Of a stretch of DNA of 64,000 nt, positions 1 through 8,800 are shown piece after piece (within the stretch, counting starts at the first letter, position 1; every line of letters starts with the position of its first letter). A program made the position numbers and the translations under genes. Source of the stretch: Paraburkholderia ginsengisoli NBRC 100965 (GTDB taxonomy: Bacteria > Pseudomonadota > Gammaproteobacteria > Burkholderiales > Burkholderiaceae); assembly GCF_000739735.1 (NCBI RefSeq), contig NZ_BBJF01000024.1, positions 62,001 through 126,000 of the forward strand, read 5' to 3'. The notes beneath the pieces were generated by a model that saw nothing but the letters and a program-made list of their open reading frames with translations, ran no database searches and was not told where the DNA came from.

Positions 1-1391
1 TGTTCGCGCCCGAAGCCAGAATCGCCGGACCCGCCCCACGGCAGACGCACGTCGGTATACCCATAGGTATTGATCCACACAGTTCCCGCCTTCAGGTCCC
101 GCGCGACCCGATGCACGCGGCCGATGTCCCCGCTCCACACACCGGCCGCAAGACTATACGCCGTACCGTTAGCTATCCTTATCGCATCGGCTTCGTCGTT
201 GAAACGAACCACGCTCGCGACCGGCCCGAAAATCTCCTCCTGTGAAATGCGCATTTCGTGTTCGACGTTGGCGAACACCGTCGGCTCGACGAAGAAGCCG
301 CGTTCGCCGATGCGTGCACCGCCGGTCACGAGCGACGCGCCTTCAGCTCGCCCCGTTTCCACGTAACCGAGCACGGTCTTCATCTGCGCGGCCGAGATGA
401 GCGGCCCCATCGACGTTTCGCGCGCCGACGGATCGCCAACCTTGATCGACTTCGCTCGCGCGGCGAGGCGCTCGACCACTTCATCGTAGACGTCGCGATG
501 CGCGAGGATACGCGAGCCCGCCGAACACACCTGCCCGGTATTGAAGAAGATGCCCGACGCTGCGGCGCGCACCGCGTTGTCGAGATTGGCGTCGGCGAAG
601 ATCAGGTTCGCCGACTTGCCGCCGAGCTCCAGCGTGACGCGCTTGAAGTTGCCGGCCGCACCTTGCAGGATGCCGCGTCCAACCGACGGCGAGCCCGTGA
701 ACGTCACCTTATCGACGCCGGGGTGCGCGACCAGCGCATCGCCGACCACACGTCCCTTGCCGGTGACGATATTCAGTACTCCGGGAGGTACCCCCGCTTC
801 GAGCGCAAGCTCGCCGATGCGCAACGCGGTCAACGGCGTGATCTCCGCGGGCTTGACGATCAGCGTGCAACCGCACGCGAGCGCCGGCGCGATTTTCCAC
901 ATGCCGATCATCAGCGGGAAATTCCACGGGACGATCGCGGCGACCACGCCGACCGGCTCACGTATCGTGTACGTCAACGCGTCGGGGCGCGTCGGCACGA
1001 CCTGGCCGTTGATCTTGTCGCACCAGCCTGCGTAGTATTCGAGCGTATCGATCGCGGCCGGAATGTCCTGGCGCATCACGGCGGCAATCGGCTTACCGGC
1101 GTCGAGACTTTCGAGCGCGGCGAGTTCGTCGAGATTGGTACGCATCAGTCCTGCGAGACGCGCGAGAATGCGGCCACGGTCCGCGGCCCGGATCGAGTTC
1201 CACACTTTCAGCGCGGCGCGCGCCGCGTGCACCGCTGCATCCACGTCGGCGGCGCTCCCTTGGGCCACCAATGCGATCGGCTCTTCAGTGGCCGGGTTGA
1301 TGTCGATGGAATACTCGCCGGTGCCGGGCGGCAAACGCTTGCCGTCGATCAGCAGATCATGCTGGCTGAGGTCGGTGTCAGTTTGCATCAT
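1..1391 (-). CDS. NAD(P)-dependent aldehyde dehydrogenase (C-terminus cut by window edge)
   Basis: Reading the minus strand from the ATG at 1391 gives an open frame of about 463 residues that runs off the left edge, so only the last few dozen residues are missing. It has the aldehyde dehydrogenase landmarks: an IVPWNFP motif in the Rossmann part, the general-base glutamate in VTLELGGKSAN, the catalytic cysteine in FFNTGQVCSAGSR, and the EEIFGPV segment near the end. The enzyme should oxidise an aldehyde to the acid in the cytosol; the substrate cannot be read from sequence. An AGGAG sits just upstream of the tandem ATGATG start. It is the last gene of a run with the LysR gene at 1473-2453 and the antiporter at 2484-3827, which suggests catabolism of an imported organic acid or a derived aldehyde. 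Family sure; substrate unknown. Confidence 0.93.
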   Translation of the reverse strand, partial: MMQTDTDLSQHDLLIDGKRLPPGTGEYSIDINPATEEPIALVAQGSAADVDAAVHAARAALKVWNSIRAADRGRILARLAGLMRTNLDELAALESLDAGKPIAAVMRQDIPAAIDTLEYYAGWCDKINGQVVPTRPDALTYTIREPVGVVAAIVPWNFPLMIGMWKIAPALACGCTLIVKPAEITPLTALRIGELALEAGVPPGVLNIVTGKGRVVGDALVAHPGVDKVTFTGSPSVGRGILQGAAGNFKRVTLELGGKSANLIFADANLDNAVRAAASGIFFNTGQVCSAGSRILAHRDVYDEVVERLAARAKSIKVGDPSARETSMGPLISAAQMKTVLGYVETGRAEGASLVTGGARIGERGFFVEPTVFANVEHEMRISQEEIFGPVASVVRFNDEADAIRIANGTAYSLAAGVWSGDIGRVHRVARDLKAGTVWINTYGYTDVRLPWGGSGDSGFGRE

Positions 1392-1472
1392 GAAGCTCCT
1401 TGAGTGGATGTTGTCGTGTCGCTGGCCGTCGGCGAATGGAATGAGGTGCGGCGCTGGCAAGCGCCGCTGACG

Positions 1473-2453
1473 CTACGGCTCGTGCAAAACGGTGCGGCGC
1501 TGCGCAGCGGCAGGCCGCGTGACTGATGGCGAGGCGGACGACGCAACGCCCATCTGAGGAGAAGCGCTCGCGGACGCCGCGAACTGCGCCCACGCCGCAG
1601 CGGCGTTCGGCCGTAGCGAGCGGTTCCGGCGCTGCACCAGCAACGTGGCCACACGCATCTCCGGCGCCAATGGTCGACTCACCAGCGCTACGCCCGGCGC
1701 CGGCCAATACGCGTCGACAGGTAACACGCCGACGCCGAGGCCCAGTTCGACCATGCGCGACACCGCCGCCACATGGCCGAGTTCCTGCAACGGGCGCCGC
1801 TTCAATTCATTCGCGCTGAACGCGAGTTCAAGCGCTGCACGCACGCCCGTGTCCGCGTTCAGCGTGATGAGCGGCCACTCATGCAAGGCGCGCCATGCAA
1901 CGCTGTCATGCCGGGCTAACGGATGTGCCGGCGGAATCACCACATGCAGCGGCGTCGTGAAGATGGCTTGCGCGTGCAGCACTTCGCTGTCGAACGGTTC
2001 GGCCATTGACACCACGCCGAAGTCCACCTCGCCCTGCTCCACGCTTGCAAGCACGCCGCTTTGCGGCTGATCGCGGACGGACACGACCAACTCGGGATAG
2101 ACCGACGCGCAACGAGCCAGCGCTTGTGCAACCCAGCTCGACGACAACACCGGATTGCTAGCCAGCATCACGACGCCGGTATGTCCGTCGTAGGCGGCGC
2201 GTTCTTCGAGCAGGGTCAGTTCGATCTCGTCGAGCAGTCGGCCGATTCTTCGTTCGAGGCTCGCGCCTGCCTTGGTCAGCTCCACCTGGCGAGTGGTGCG
2301 ATCGAACAGTTTCAATTCGACCGCATCTTCGAACTCACGCACGCAGCGACTCACTGCCGACTGTGTCAGGTCGAATTCGCGCGCCGCGCGCGTAAAACTG
2401 CGCTCACGCGCGACGGCGACGAACACCTTGAGTTGCTGCAACGAAACATTCAT
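1473..2453 (-). CDS. LysR-family transcriptional regulator
   Basis: A 326-residue protein with the LysR winged helix-turn-helix at residues 1-62 (LQQLKVFVAVARERSFTRAA, then LTQSAVSRCVREFE) and a substrate-binding domain from about residue 90 to 300. The last 30 residues are Ser/Ala-rich and unlike the family. It lies 31 bases downstream of the antiporter gene and 82 bases upstream of the aldehyde dehydrogenase, all on the minus strand, so it is probably part of their transcript rather than a divergently placed regulator. It most likely controls these neighbours, with a small organic acid as effector; that is inference from position. Family assignment is certain from the N-terminus. Confidence 0.93.
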   Translation of the reverse strand: MNVSLQQLKVFVAVARERSFTRAAREFDLTQSAVSRCVREFEDAVELKLFDRTTRQVELTKAGASLERRIGRLLDEIELTLLEERAAYDGHTGVVMLASNPVLSSSWVAQALARCASVYPELVVSVRDQPQSGVLASVEQGEVDFGVVSMAEPFDSEVLHAQAIFTTPLHVVIPPAHPLARHDSVAWRALHEWPLITLNADTGVRAALELAFSANELKRRPLQELGHVAAVSRMVELGLGVGVLPVDAYWPAPGVALVSRPLAPEMRVATLLVQRRNRSLRPNAAAAWAQFAASASASPQMGVASSASPSVTRPAAAQRRTVLHEP

Positions 2454-2483
2454 GTCGTTACTGCCGGACGCGGACCGCTCACG

Positions 2484-3827
2484 CTATTCCCCTGTCTGCT
2501 CAGGCCAGTGACTCAAGCGCGAGGCGCTGCCATTGCCCGCGACCGCCAGCACGCCTTGAGGCTCGTTGTGCGATTCGATCCAGCGCGAACGCATCGGCGC
2601 GAGTACGAATTTGGCCGACACGCCGGCCGCGATCGTGATGACCGCCGAGACGATGAAGACAAGGTTCCAGCCACCCGTGGCCGCCAGCACCGACGCGATC
2701 GGCACCAGCAAAGCCGCCGTGCCCTTCGCGGTGTACAACGTGCCCGCATTGGCCGTGGCGTATTTGCTGCCGAACGTATCGGCGCAGATTGCCGGAAAGA
2801 TCGAGAAGATCTCGCCCCAGAAGAGGAAGATCAGCGCGGCGAACGTCATGAACGCGTACGGGTTGCTGCCGAACTGCATCAGGCCGAGCAGTGCCAGACC
2901 CTCGCCGATGAAGATCACGAACATCGTATTTTCACGGCCGATCTTGTCGGAGATGAAACCGCACAACGGACGCGTGAGGCCGTTGAAGATGTTGTCGATC
3001 GACAGCGTCATCGTGAGCAGCGGCAAGGTCATGCCGAAGAACGACATCGGAATGCGGGCGAGCCCCCAGTCTCTCGCGATCGGGCCGATTTGCGCTGTCG
3101 CCATCAGACCGCCCGCCGCGACCGCCACGAACGATGCATAGATCACCCAGAACACCGGCGTCTTGAGCATCTGGCGCGATGTGAAGTCGGCCTTCGACAC
3201 GGCGAACTTGCTCTTGCGCACGGCCTTCTGACGAAGCGTCGGCCGGATCAACAGGAGCGCGAGCAACAGAATGCTGACGCCTTGCAGAATGCCGAAGAAG
3301 AAGAACGCGTGCTGGTAGCCGGAGCGCGTAATCATGTTGGCGATCGGAATCACAGTGATCGCCGCACCGGCGCCGAAGCCCGCGGCTGTCAGACCAGCGG
3401 CGAGACCACGTCGATCGGGAAACCACTTCAGCGCATTGCCGACACACGTGCCGTACACGCCGCCTGCGCCGATGCCGCCAATGACCGCGGACGCGTACAG
3501 AACGCCCAATGTCGTCGCATACGAATTCATCACCCACGACAAACCCGCGAATACCGCCCCCACGGCGACCACGGGCCGCGGTCCGAACCGGTCGACGAGC
3601 AGACCTTCGAACGGCACGAGCCACGTTTCGGTCAGGATGAAGATCGTGAAGGCAAGTTGAATGGACGCTTCGCCCCAGTGATGCCTGGCGTTCATCGGCC
3701 CGACGAACAATGTCCATGCATATTGCAGATTGGCCACCAGCGCCATGCACACGATACCGATGACAAGCTGCCACCAACGATTCCCCAAAAACGAGCGGGG
3801 CGTGGTTTCCTGGGTGATATTGTCCAT
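2484..3827 (-). CDS. MFS antiporter of the oxalate/formate type (OxlT-like), copy 1
   Basis: A 447-residue, 12-segment major facilitator protein. The segment LQYAWTLFVGPM in helix 1, DRFGPRPVV in loop 2-3, the Gly-rich helix 4-5 region (GGIGAGGVYGTCVGNALKWF) and DKIGR in loop 8-9 are typical of the oxalate/formate antiporter group. It should exchange organic acids, possibly oxalate or another dicarboxylate, across the inner membrane. A longer frame starts at 3845, but GGAGA stands 8 bases upstream of the ATG at 3827, so MDNITQ is the better start. It leads a minus-strand run with LysR and aldehyde dehydrogenase and faces a divergent LysR gene. A second copy lies at 12930-14333. Transport class is secure; the actual substrate is not. 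Confidence 0.88.
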   Translation of the reverse strand: MDNITQETTPRSFLGNRWWQLVIGIVCMALVANLQYAWTLFVGPMNARHHWGEASIQLAFTIFILTETWLVPFEGLLVDRFGPRPVVAVGAVFAGLSWVMNSYATTLGVLYASAVIGGIGAGGVYGTCVGNALKWFPDRRGLAAGLTAAGFGAGAAITVIPIANMITRSGYQHAFFFFGILQGVSILLLALLLIRPTLRQKAVRKSKFAVSKADFTSRQMLKTPVFWVIYASFVAVAAGGLMATAQIGPIARDWGLARIPMSFFGMTLPLLTMTLSIDNIFNGLTRPLCGFISDKIGRENTMFVIFIGEGLALLGLMQFGSNPYAFMTFAALIFLFWGEIFSIFPAICADTFGSKYATANAGTLYTAKGTAALLVPIASVLAATGGWNLVFIVSAVITIAAGVSAKFVLAPMRSRWIESHNEPQGVLAVAGNGSASRLSHWPEQTGE

Positions 3828-4237
3828 GAGCTTTGTCTCCACCATTTATATATGCAGCCGGTCAGCGCCCCGACGAAGTTCCCTCGGAGGACGTGCCGCG
3901 CCGTATGTGTCCCACCTTATGGTTAGGACCCGAAAAGCCTTGCTTTTCGGGAATATTTAACATTTGCGTCTTTAATCTACTTCTTTAAAACAGCCGGGCT
4001 GACTGATCGCAATTTCGAAACTTCTTTATTCCGATCAATTAAACGAAAAAGCGGAAAGCTTGACCGGCCAATTCGTCCGCCACGACGGCCATCCGCGCGT
4101 TAACCCGAGTACTTTTCCGAGTACTTCGACGCAATTTCACGTTCTTATACGGCTTCGTTTCATGCTAGGGTCATTGCTGAATTACTAATAATTAAAGTTT
4201 GTTATTATGTTGATTCACAATTGCTTATACATCGGCC
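3828..4237. promoter_or_regulatory. Divergent AT-rich promoter region between antiporter and LysR gene
   Basis: This 410-base gap separates divergent genes and is clearly richer in A and T than its surroundings, especially 3940-4060 and 4170-4235. An interrupted dyad, TAATAA-N10-TTATTA, occupies 4186-4207, about 30 bases before the LysR start, and could be a LysR-type operator. No convincing small gene is present. The role is inferred from position and symmetry only. Confidence 0.45.
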
Positions 4238-5185
4238 ATGACGATGCGCAATGCGACTCTGCGGCAACTAAAAGTGTTCGAAACGGTGGCGCGCCATCTG
4301 AGCTTCTCGCGTGCCGCGGAGGAATTGCATCTGACGCAGCCCGCCGTCTCCACCCAGGTGCGGCAACTCGAAGAACATGCGGGGCTGCCGTTGTTCGAAC
4401 AACTCGGCAAAAAGATCTATTTGACGCCGGCCGGCACCGAGATGCTCCACTACAGCCGCGCGATCATTCAGCAGTTCCACGAAGTCGACGAGGCGATGAG
4501 TCAGCTCAAGGGCGTCTCGGGCGGCAAGCTGAATGTCGCGGTGATCAGCGCGGGCGACTACTTCTTTCCGCGATTGCTCGCTGAATTCACTCGCCGCTAT
4601 TCGGGCGTCGTGCTCAATCTCGCTGTTCATAATCGCGAAGAACTGCTGCACCAACTCGGGACGAACCAGACCGACCTTGCCGTCATGGTGCGGCCGCCGC
4701 ACGAAACCGACGCCACCAACGAGCCGTTCGCGCCGCATCCGTATGTGATCGTCGCGGCGCCCACGCATCCGCTCGCCCACAAGCGCAACATCCGGATGAG
4801 TCAACTCGCGAACGAGGCTTTCATCGTGCGCGAGCGCGGATCGGACACGTGGAATTCCATGGAAGAAGGTTTCGCGGGACGTCTCGCCAATCTGAAGATC
4901 GCCATGGAGATCAAGAGCACCGAGACGATCAAGCAGGCGGTGATCGCCGGCATGGGCATCGCGTTCCTCTCCGCGCATACGATTAGCCTCGAATTGCAGC
5001 TGGGCCATCTGGTCGTACTGGATGTCGAGAGCTTTCCCGTCATGCTCAACTGGTATGTCGTGCATCGGAAGAATAAACGTCTGCCGCCGGTGGCCGTCGC
5101 GTTCAAACGCTTCCTGATGGAAGAAGGAGCGAACCTGATCGAGAAGATCACGCGCGTCAAGGAATTGAGCGTGTATAAGCAGTAA
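4238..5185 (+). CDS. LysR-family transcriptional regulator (CbbR/CysB-like subgroup)
   Basis: A 315-residue LysR protein: helix-turn-helix at residues 5-62 (LRQLKVFETVARHLSFSRAA, LTQPAVSTQVRQLE), dimerisation helix to about residue 90, and two half-domains of the effector fold. The wording resembles the CbbR-like branch. Two ATGs (4238 and 4244) are possible; the first is used here. It is transcribed away from the antiporter at 2484-3827, the usual geometry for a LysR gene and its target, so it probably regulates that gene. No gene follows it closely on the same strand except the small protein at 5282. Effector unknown. Confidence 0.93.
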   Translation: MTMRNATLRQLKVFETVARHLSFSRAAEELHLTQPAVSTQVRQLEEHAGLPLFEQLGKKIYLTPAGTEMLHYSRAIIQQFHEVDEAMSQLKGVSGGKLNVAVISAGDYFFPRLLAEFTRRYSGVVLNLAVHNREELLHQLGTNQTDLAVMVRPPHETDATNEPFAPHPYVIVAAPTHPLAHKRNIRMSQLANEAFIVRERGSDTWNSMEEGFAGRLANLKIAMEIKSTETIKQAVIAGMGIAFLSAHTISLELQLGHLVVLDVESFPVMLNWYVVHRKNKRLPPVAVAFKRFLMEEGANLIEKITRVKELSVYKQ

Positions 5186-5281
5186 GCTATGAAGACCCAA
5201 TAAAACTTTAACTATTGCAAATCGACTGGTACTTCTATGCTGCAAGCGAGTTCTCTCACTTGTCAGTACAGGAGGCCGATC

Positions 5282-5590
5282 ATGACCCATGCTCCGGTTG
5301 AATCGCACGCCGGCAACACGCGCGCAATCCGTCTTGCCACGGACGCTTCCGACGACGCTCATCTGAGCGCCTACAATGCCGCGTTCAGCGACCTCGGCCT
5401 GCGGTTCCGCTGGGACCGCGCGACGCTCGACCTGCTGAATGAATTCAACGGCGAAGTGGCGCGCATTACTGCGTACATCGAGCGGTATCACAGTCATTTG
5501 CACCGCGCGTACGATGCCGACTTTCTCGCGCAAATGATCCTGCACAAGAAGGACCAGTACTACAGCGAGTTCGCGGCGGCAGGCGCTTGA
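5282..5590 (+). CDS. Small conserved-looking protein of unknown function
   Basis: A 102-residue protein. The frame opens at 5237, but AGGAGG lies 6 bases before the ATG at 5282 (MTHAPV), which decides the start. The sequence is soluble, with two predicted helices in the second half, several His and Tyr residues (YIERYHSHLHRAYDADF) and no signal peptide or membrane segment. I do not recognise a family. It lies 96 bases after the LysR gene and converges on the PntB-like gene at 5665-6591. The strong ribosome binding site and sensible composition support it as a real gene; no function can be assigned. Confidence 0.65.
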   Translation: MTHAPVESHAGNTRAIRLATDASDDAHLSAYNAAFSDLGLRFRWDRATLDLLNEFNGEVARITAYIERYHSHLHRAYDADFLAQMILHKKDQYYSEFAAAGA

Positions 5591-5664
5591 GGGCACAGGC
5601 ATAGGCGGGATTGCGGTCTCGCCGCGTGTTGCGCCTGCTAGTGCGCGAGTGTGTGCGCTCATGT

Positions 5665-6591
5665 TCAATGGCGCGCCGTGAAATGACTCGACCGATGGCG
5701 AATGCATTCACGTTGGCGCCTGTTCACACTCCCGCTGTTCTGCTCGCCTCGCCGATGCCGATATGCAGCCGTACGCACCACGCCCGGTGTTATTTCGCGG
5801 AGCGTCCACGCCTGCTCTTCTCCGCCATGCCATTCGATGCGCGCAAGCAGTCCGCGCTTGTACATCGCCACACCATCGCAACGCGCGGCGAACGCGGGCA
5901 TGTGTAACGCGTGGTTATCGTCGTGACCGTCGGAATACTCGCGGCTGATCATCAGATGCGTGCCCATTGCACATGCCAGCGCGCTCATCGCCAGCAGCGC
6001 GCCAAGTCCGAACGGCTGCGCCTGTTCGGTTGCGAAGCCGTAGCCGAGCCATCCGCATAACAGCATCGCGAGCAGATTGACAACGCGGTGGCCTGGTCGC
6101 GCGATCGTTTTCAACTGCAATGCACCGCGCAGTTTGGAGAAGGCAATCGCGGACGTCGCGAAGATGAGCGCGCCGATGAATACCGCGGCATAGAGTTCGA
6201 TACGCTCGGCACTCTCGCGCGCATCCGCCGCCAGATAACGCAAAATGCCGCCCGACATCACAGCGAGTCCCATGCCGCTGCCCAATAGCGCAACGAGACC
6301 CGGTCGCCGGGTCAGATCGCAACCGCGTACCATCCAGGCGCCAAGCACCGCGCCAATGACCGCTGCGTCGACCACAACATCGCTCGCTCCCATGCCCGCG
6401 GCGAGTAGTCCCGCGAACACGGCCGCCAACGCGCCGGCATGCCAGTAAGGTCGACGCGTGACGCGCAGTTCGAGTTGCCGCTGCCCGACTGCCGCAAGCG
6501 CAACCATCAGCACGGAAATCAACGCCGCTGCAAACGCCGCCAGCGAGACGAACACGCCCATCCACGCGGTACTGTCAGACGCTTGCGGCAT
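5665..6591 (-). CDS. Membrane protein resembling the N-terminal half of transhydrogenase beta subunit PntB
   Basis: A 308-residue protein starting at 6591, where GAAGGAG precedes the ATG (the frame itself opens at 6705). Residues 1-215 are strongly hydrophobic, with about seven membrane segments, and match the PntB membrane part at several points: GLVALLGSGMGLAVMSGG corresponds to the PntB ELVAILHSFVGLAAVLVG region, AIAFSKLRG to VAFGKLCG, and ARPGHRVVNL to LPNRHKMNL. The match stops near residue 215. The PntB NADP-binding domain is absent, and the last 93 residues look like unselected sequence. There is no pntA nearby, so proton-pumping transhydrogenase activity is unlikely. It follows the FAH-family gene after 61 bases in the frc operon. 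It is either a degraded pntB or a stand-alone domain with a new role. Confidence 0.6.
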   Translation of the reverse strand: MPQASDSTAWMGVFVSLAAFAAALISVLMVALAAVGQRQLELRVTRRPYWHAGALAAVFAGLLAAGMGASDVVVDAAVIGAVLGAWMVRGCDLTRRPGLVALLGSGMGLAVMSGGILRYLAADARESAERIELYAAVFIGALIFATSAIAFSKLRGALQLKTIARPGHRVVNLLAMLLCGWLGYGFATEQAQPFGLGALLAMSALACAMGTHLMISREYSDGHDDNHALHMPAFAARCDGVAMYKRGLLARIEWHGGEEQAWTLREITPGVVRTAAYRHRRGEQNSGSVNRRQRECIRHRSSHFTARH

Positions 6592-6652
6592 GCGTACTCC
6601 TTCGAGTTGCGATGCAAAACGCTGGGGCGATGAATCGAGATTCAGTTCACGT

Positions 6653-7474
6653 TCAGACAGATCCCGCCACGGCGATCGGCGGTACCTGTGCCATCGTTGC
6701 GTCACGCGCGGCGCTCAACGTATTGCTGAGCGTGCCGATCCCATCGATCGTAATCGACACGGTCGCGCCATCCTTGATCGATCCGACGCCGACCGACGTG
6801 CCGCACGCAATCACATCGCCGGGTTCGAGCGTGAGATCCTGCGAGATCAGACTCACCTGCTGCGCGGGCGAAAAGACCATGTCGGCAAGCGGATAGTTCT
6901 GCCGTTCCACGCCGTCGAGCGTCGTCACGAGATGCGCGTGCTGCCACTCGAACCCGGAGACGATCGCGGGCCCGATACAACAGAACGTATCGAAACCTTT
7001 AGCGCGACACCATTGCGGAAAATGCGGATTCTCGTTCAGCAGATCCGCTGCGGTCACGTCGTTGACGAGCGTATAGCCGAAAATCGCAGCGGCGGCTTCT
7101 TCCAGACTCGCGTCGCGGCAACGCCGGCCGATCACGATGCCCAGCTCGCCCTCGTAGACGATCTTGCCGGCATAACTGAGCGGCCGCCGGATCGGCTCAC
7201 CCGCGCCGATGACCGAGGCCGCCGGCTTCAGCAGAAAGAGCGGATGCGTGGGCACGGGTTTGTCGAGCTTCGCCGCCAGCGCGTGATAGTTGTTCCACAA
7301 CGCGATGATCTTGCCGGGCGCGCAAGGCGCGAGCGGCGTCAGCGCGCGCGCCGACAGCACCGCGCCGGTCGGCACCGGCTGCTCGAGACTTTCGTACTCG
7401 TGCAGATAACCACCTTCGACACGGCCGAACACGATGCCACCGTCGCTCGACATGAACCGCATCCACGTATCCAT
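6653..7474 (-). CDS. Fumarylacetoacetate hydrolase family protein
   Basis: A 273-residue protein with the FAH C-terminal fold. Metal-binding positions are visible: YEGELGIVIG (Glu pair) and NDVTAADLL (Asp), followed by the family stretch RAKGFDTFCCIGPAIV and the late GDVIACGTSVGVGSI. Members cleave C-C bonds in beta-diketo acids or decarboxylate or hydrate oxo-acids (for example HpaG-type enzymes or acylpyruvases) using Mg or Mn. AAGGAG stands 6 bases before the ATG. It lies 54 bases after frc and 61 bases before the PntB-like gene, so it is in the same operon. A role on a 2-oxo acid linked to the CoA-transferase substrate is plausible; the precise reaction cannot be told. Confidence 0.9.
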   Translation of the reverse strand: MDTWMRFMSSDGGIVFGRVEGGYLHEYESLEQPVPTGAVLSARALTPLAPCAPGKIIALWNNYHALAAKLDKPVPTHPLFLLKPAASVIGAGEPIRRPLSYAGKIVYEGELGIVIGRRCRDASLEEAAAAIFGYTLVNDVTAADLLNENPHFPQWCRAKGFDTFCCIGPAIVSGFEWQHAHLVTTLDGVERQNYPLADMVFSPAQQVSLISQDLTLEPGDVIACGTSVGVGSIKDGATVSITIDGIGTLSNTLSAARDATMAQVPPIAVAGSV

Positions 7475-7528
7475 ACGTCACTCCTTCAGCGCTTCAAAAC
7501 GATCCTGCGTCGACCAGATCAAGCGCGT

Positions 7529-8776
7529 TCAGATCGCGCCTGCGGTTCGCAACGCGCTGATCTGCTCGGGCGAATAGCCGAGTTCGGCCATCACTTCGTC
7601 GGTATGTTCACCGAGCAGCGGCGAGCGTTTCACCTCGGTCGGGCTGTCGGACAGTTTGATAGGATTGCCAACCGTCAGATATTTGCCGCGCGTCGGGTGA
7701 TCCACTTCGACGATCGTGCCGGTTTTGCGCAGTGACGGCTCCTCGGCGATTTCCTTCATCGACAGGATCGGCCCGCACGGAATGTCGTACTTGTTGAGGA
7801 TCTGCATGGCCTCGAACTTGGTCTTGGTCATGGTCCAGCGCTCGATCTCGGCAAAGATATCCTTCAGATGCGGCAGACGCGCTGCGGGCGTCGCATAGTC
7901 GGGATCCGTCGCCCACTCTTCCTTGCCGATCACGTTGCAGATCTTCGCCCACACCGGCGCCTGCGTGATGAAGTAGATATACGCATTCGGGTCCGTCTCC
8001 CAGCCTTTGCACTTCAGAATCCAGCCCGGCTGACCGCCGCCCGACGCATTGCCCGCACGCGGCACGGCTTCACCGAACTTCCCGTTCGGATATTGCGGGT
8101 ACTCTTTCATCGTGCCGGTGCGAGCGAGCCGCTGCTGGTCGCGCAGTTTCACGCGGCACAGATTCAGCACACCGTCCTGCATCGCGGCGAGCACGCGCTG
8201 GCCGCGACCGGTCTGCGTACGCTGATACAACGCCGTGACGATGCCGAGTGCGAGATGCAAACCCGTGCCGCTATCGCCGATCTGCGCGCCGGTCACGACC
8301 GGCGGCCCGTCGTCGAAACCGGTCGTCGACGCCGCGCCGCCTGCGCATTGCGCGACGTTCTCGTAGACCTTGCAGTCCTCGTACGGTCCAGGACCGAAGC
8401 CCTTCACCGACGCGACGATCATGCGCGAATTCAATTCCTGAATCCGCTCCCACGTGAAGCCCATGCGATCCAGCGCGCCCGGCGCAAAGTTCTCCACCAG
8501 CACGTCGCATTTCTGGATCAGCGCTTCGAGAACCTGCTTGCCTTCCGGGTTCTTCGTGTCGATCGTGACCGAACGCTTGTTGTGATTGAGCATCGTGAAG
8601 TACAGGCTGTCCACGTCGGGGATATCGCGCAACTGCTCGCGCGTGATATCCCCCGCACCGGCCCGCTCCACCTTGATCACATCCGCGCCGAACCACGCCA
8701 GCAATTGCGTGCAGGTCGGACCCGATTGCACATGCGTGAAATCGAGAATGCGTACACCGTCGAGTGCTTTGCCCAT
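7529..8776 (-). CDS. frc: Formyl-CoA:oxalate CoA-transferase (class III CoA-transferase)
   Basis: A 415-residue family III CoA-transferase, close to the length of the Oxalobacter enzyme (428). The catalytic aspartate is D168 in QIGDSGTG; ENFAPGALDRMGF and LLGEHTDEV are family signatures; and NASGGGQPGW is the mobile glycine loop over the active site, with serine 245 in place of the usual first glycine. The C-terminal part (IPCGPILSMKEI, HLLTVG-like KYLTVGNPIKL) follows Frc closely. It transfers CoA from formyl-CoA or succinyl-CoA to oxalate or a related acid in the cytosol. AGGAGAC precedes the ATG. It lies 24 bases after the ThDP-enzyme remnant and just ahead of the FAH gene. Oxalate is the default substrate, but no intact oxalyl-CoA decarboxylase is in the window. 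Confidence 0.9.
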   Translation of the reverse strand: MGKALDGVRILDFTHVQSGPTCTQLLAWFGADVIKVERAGAGDITREQLRDIPDVDSLYFTMLNHNKRSVTIDTKNPEGKQVLEALIQKCDVLVENFAPGALDRMGFTWERIQELNSRMIVASVKGFGPGPYEDCKVYENVAQCAGGAASTTGFDDGPPVVTGAQIGDSGTGLHLALGIVTALYQRTQTGRGQRVLAAMQDGVLNLCRVKLRDQQRLARTGTMKEYPQYPNGKFGEAVPRAGNASGGGQPGWILKCKGWETDPNAYIYFITQAPVWAKICNVIGKEEWATDPDYATPAARLPHLKDIFAEIERWTMTKTKFEAMQILNKYDIPCGPILSMKEIAEEPSLRKTGTIVEVDHPTRGKYLTVGNPIKLSDSPTEVKRSPLLGEHTDEVMAELGYSPEQISALRTAGAI

Positions 8777-8800
8777 GTCGTGTCTCCTGAAGGCAAGGTT

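Noticed and set aside
258..1403. Long plus-strand open frame of 381 codons
   Set aside because: It is the mirror of the aldehyde dehydrogenase gene; composition is Arg/His/Asp-rich and matches no family.
6592..6705. Longer start for the PntB-like protein
   Set aside because: The added 38 residues overlap the FAH gene and lack a ribosome binding site, whereas GAAGGAG precedes the ATG at 6591.
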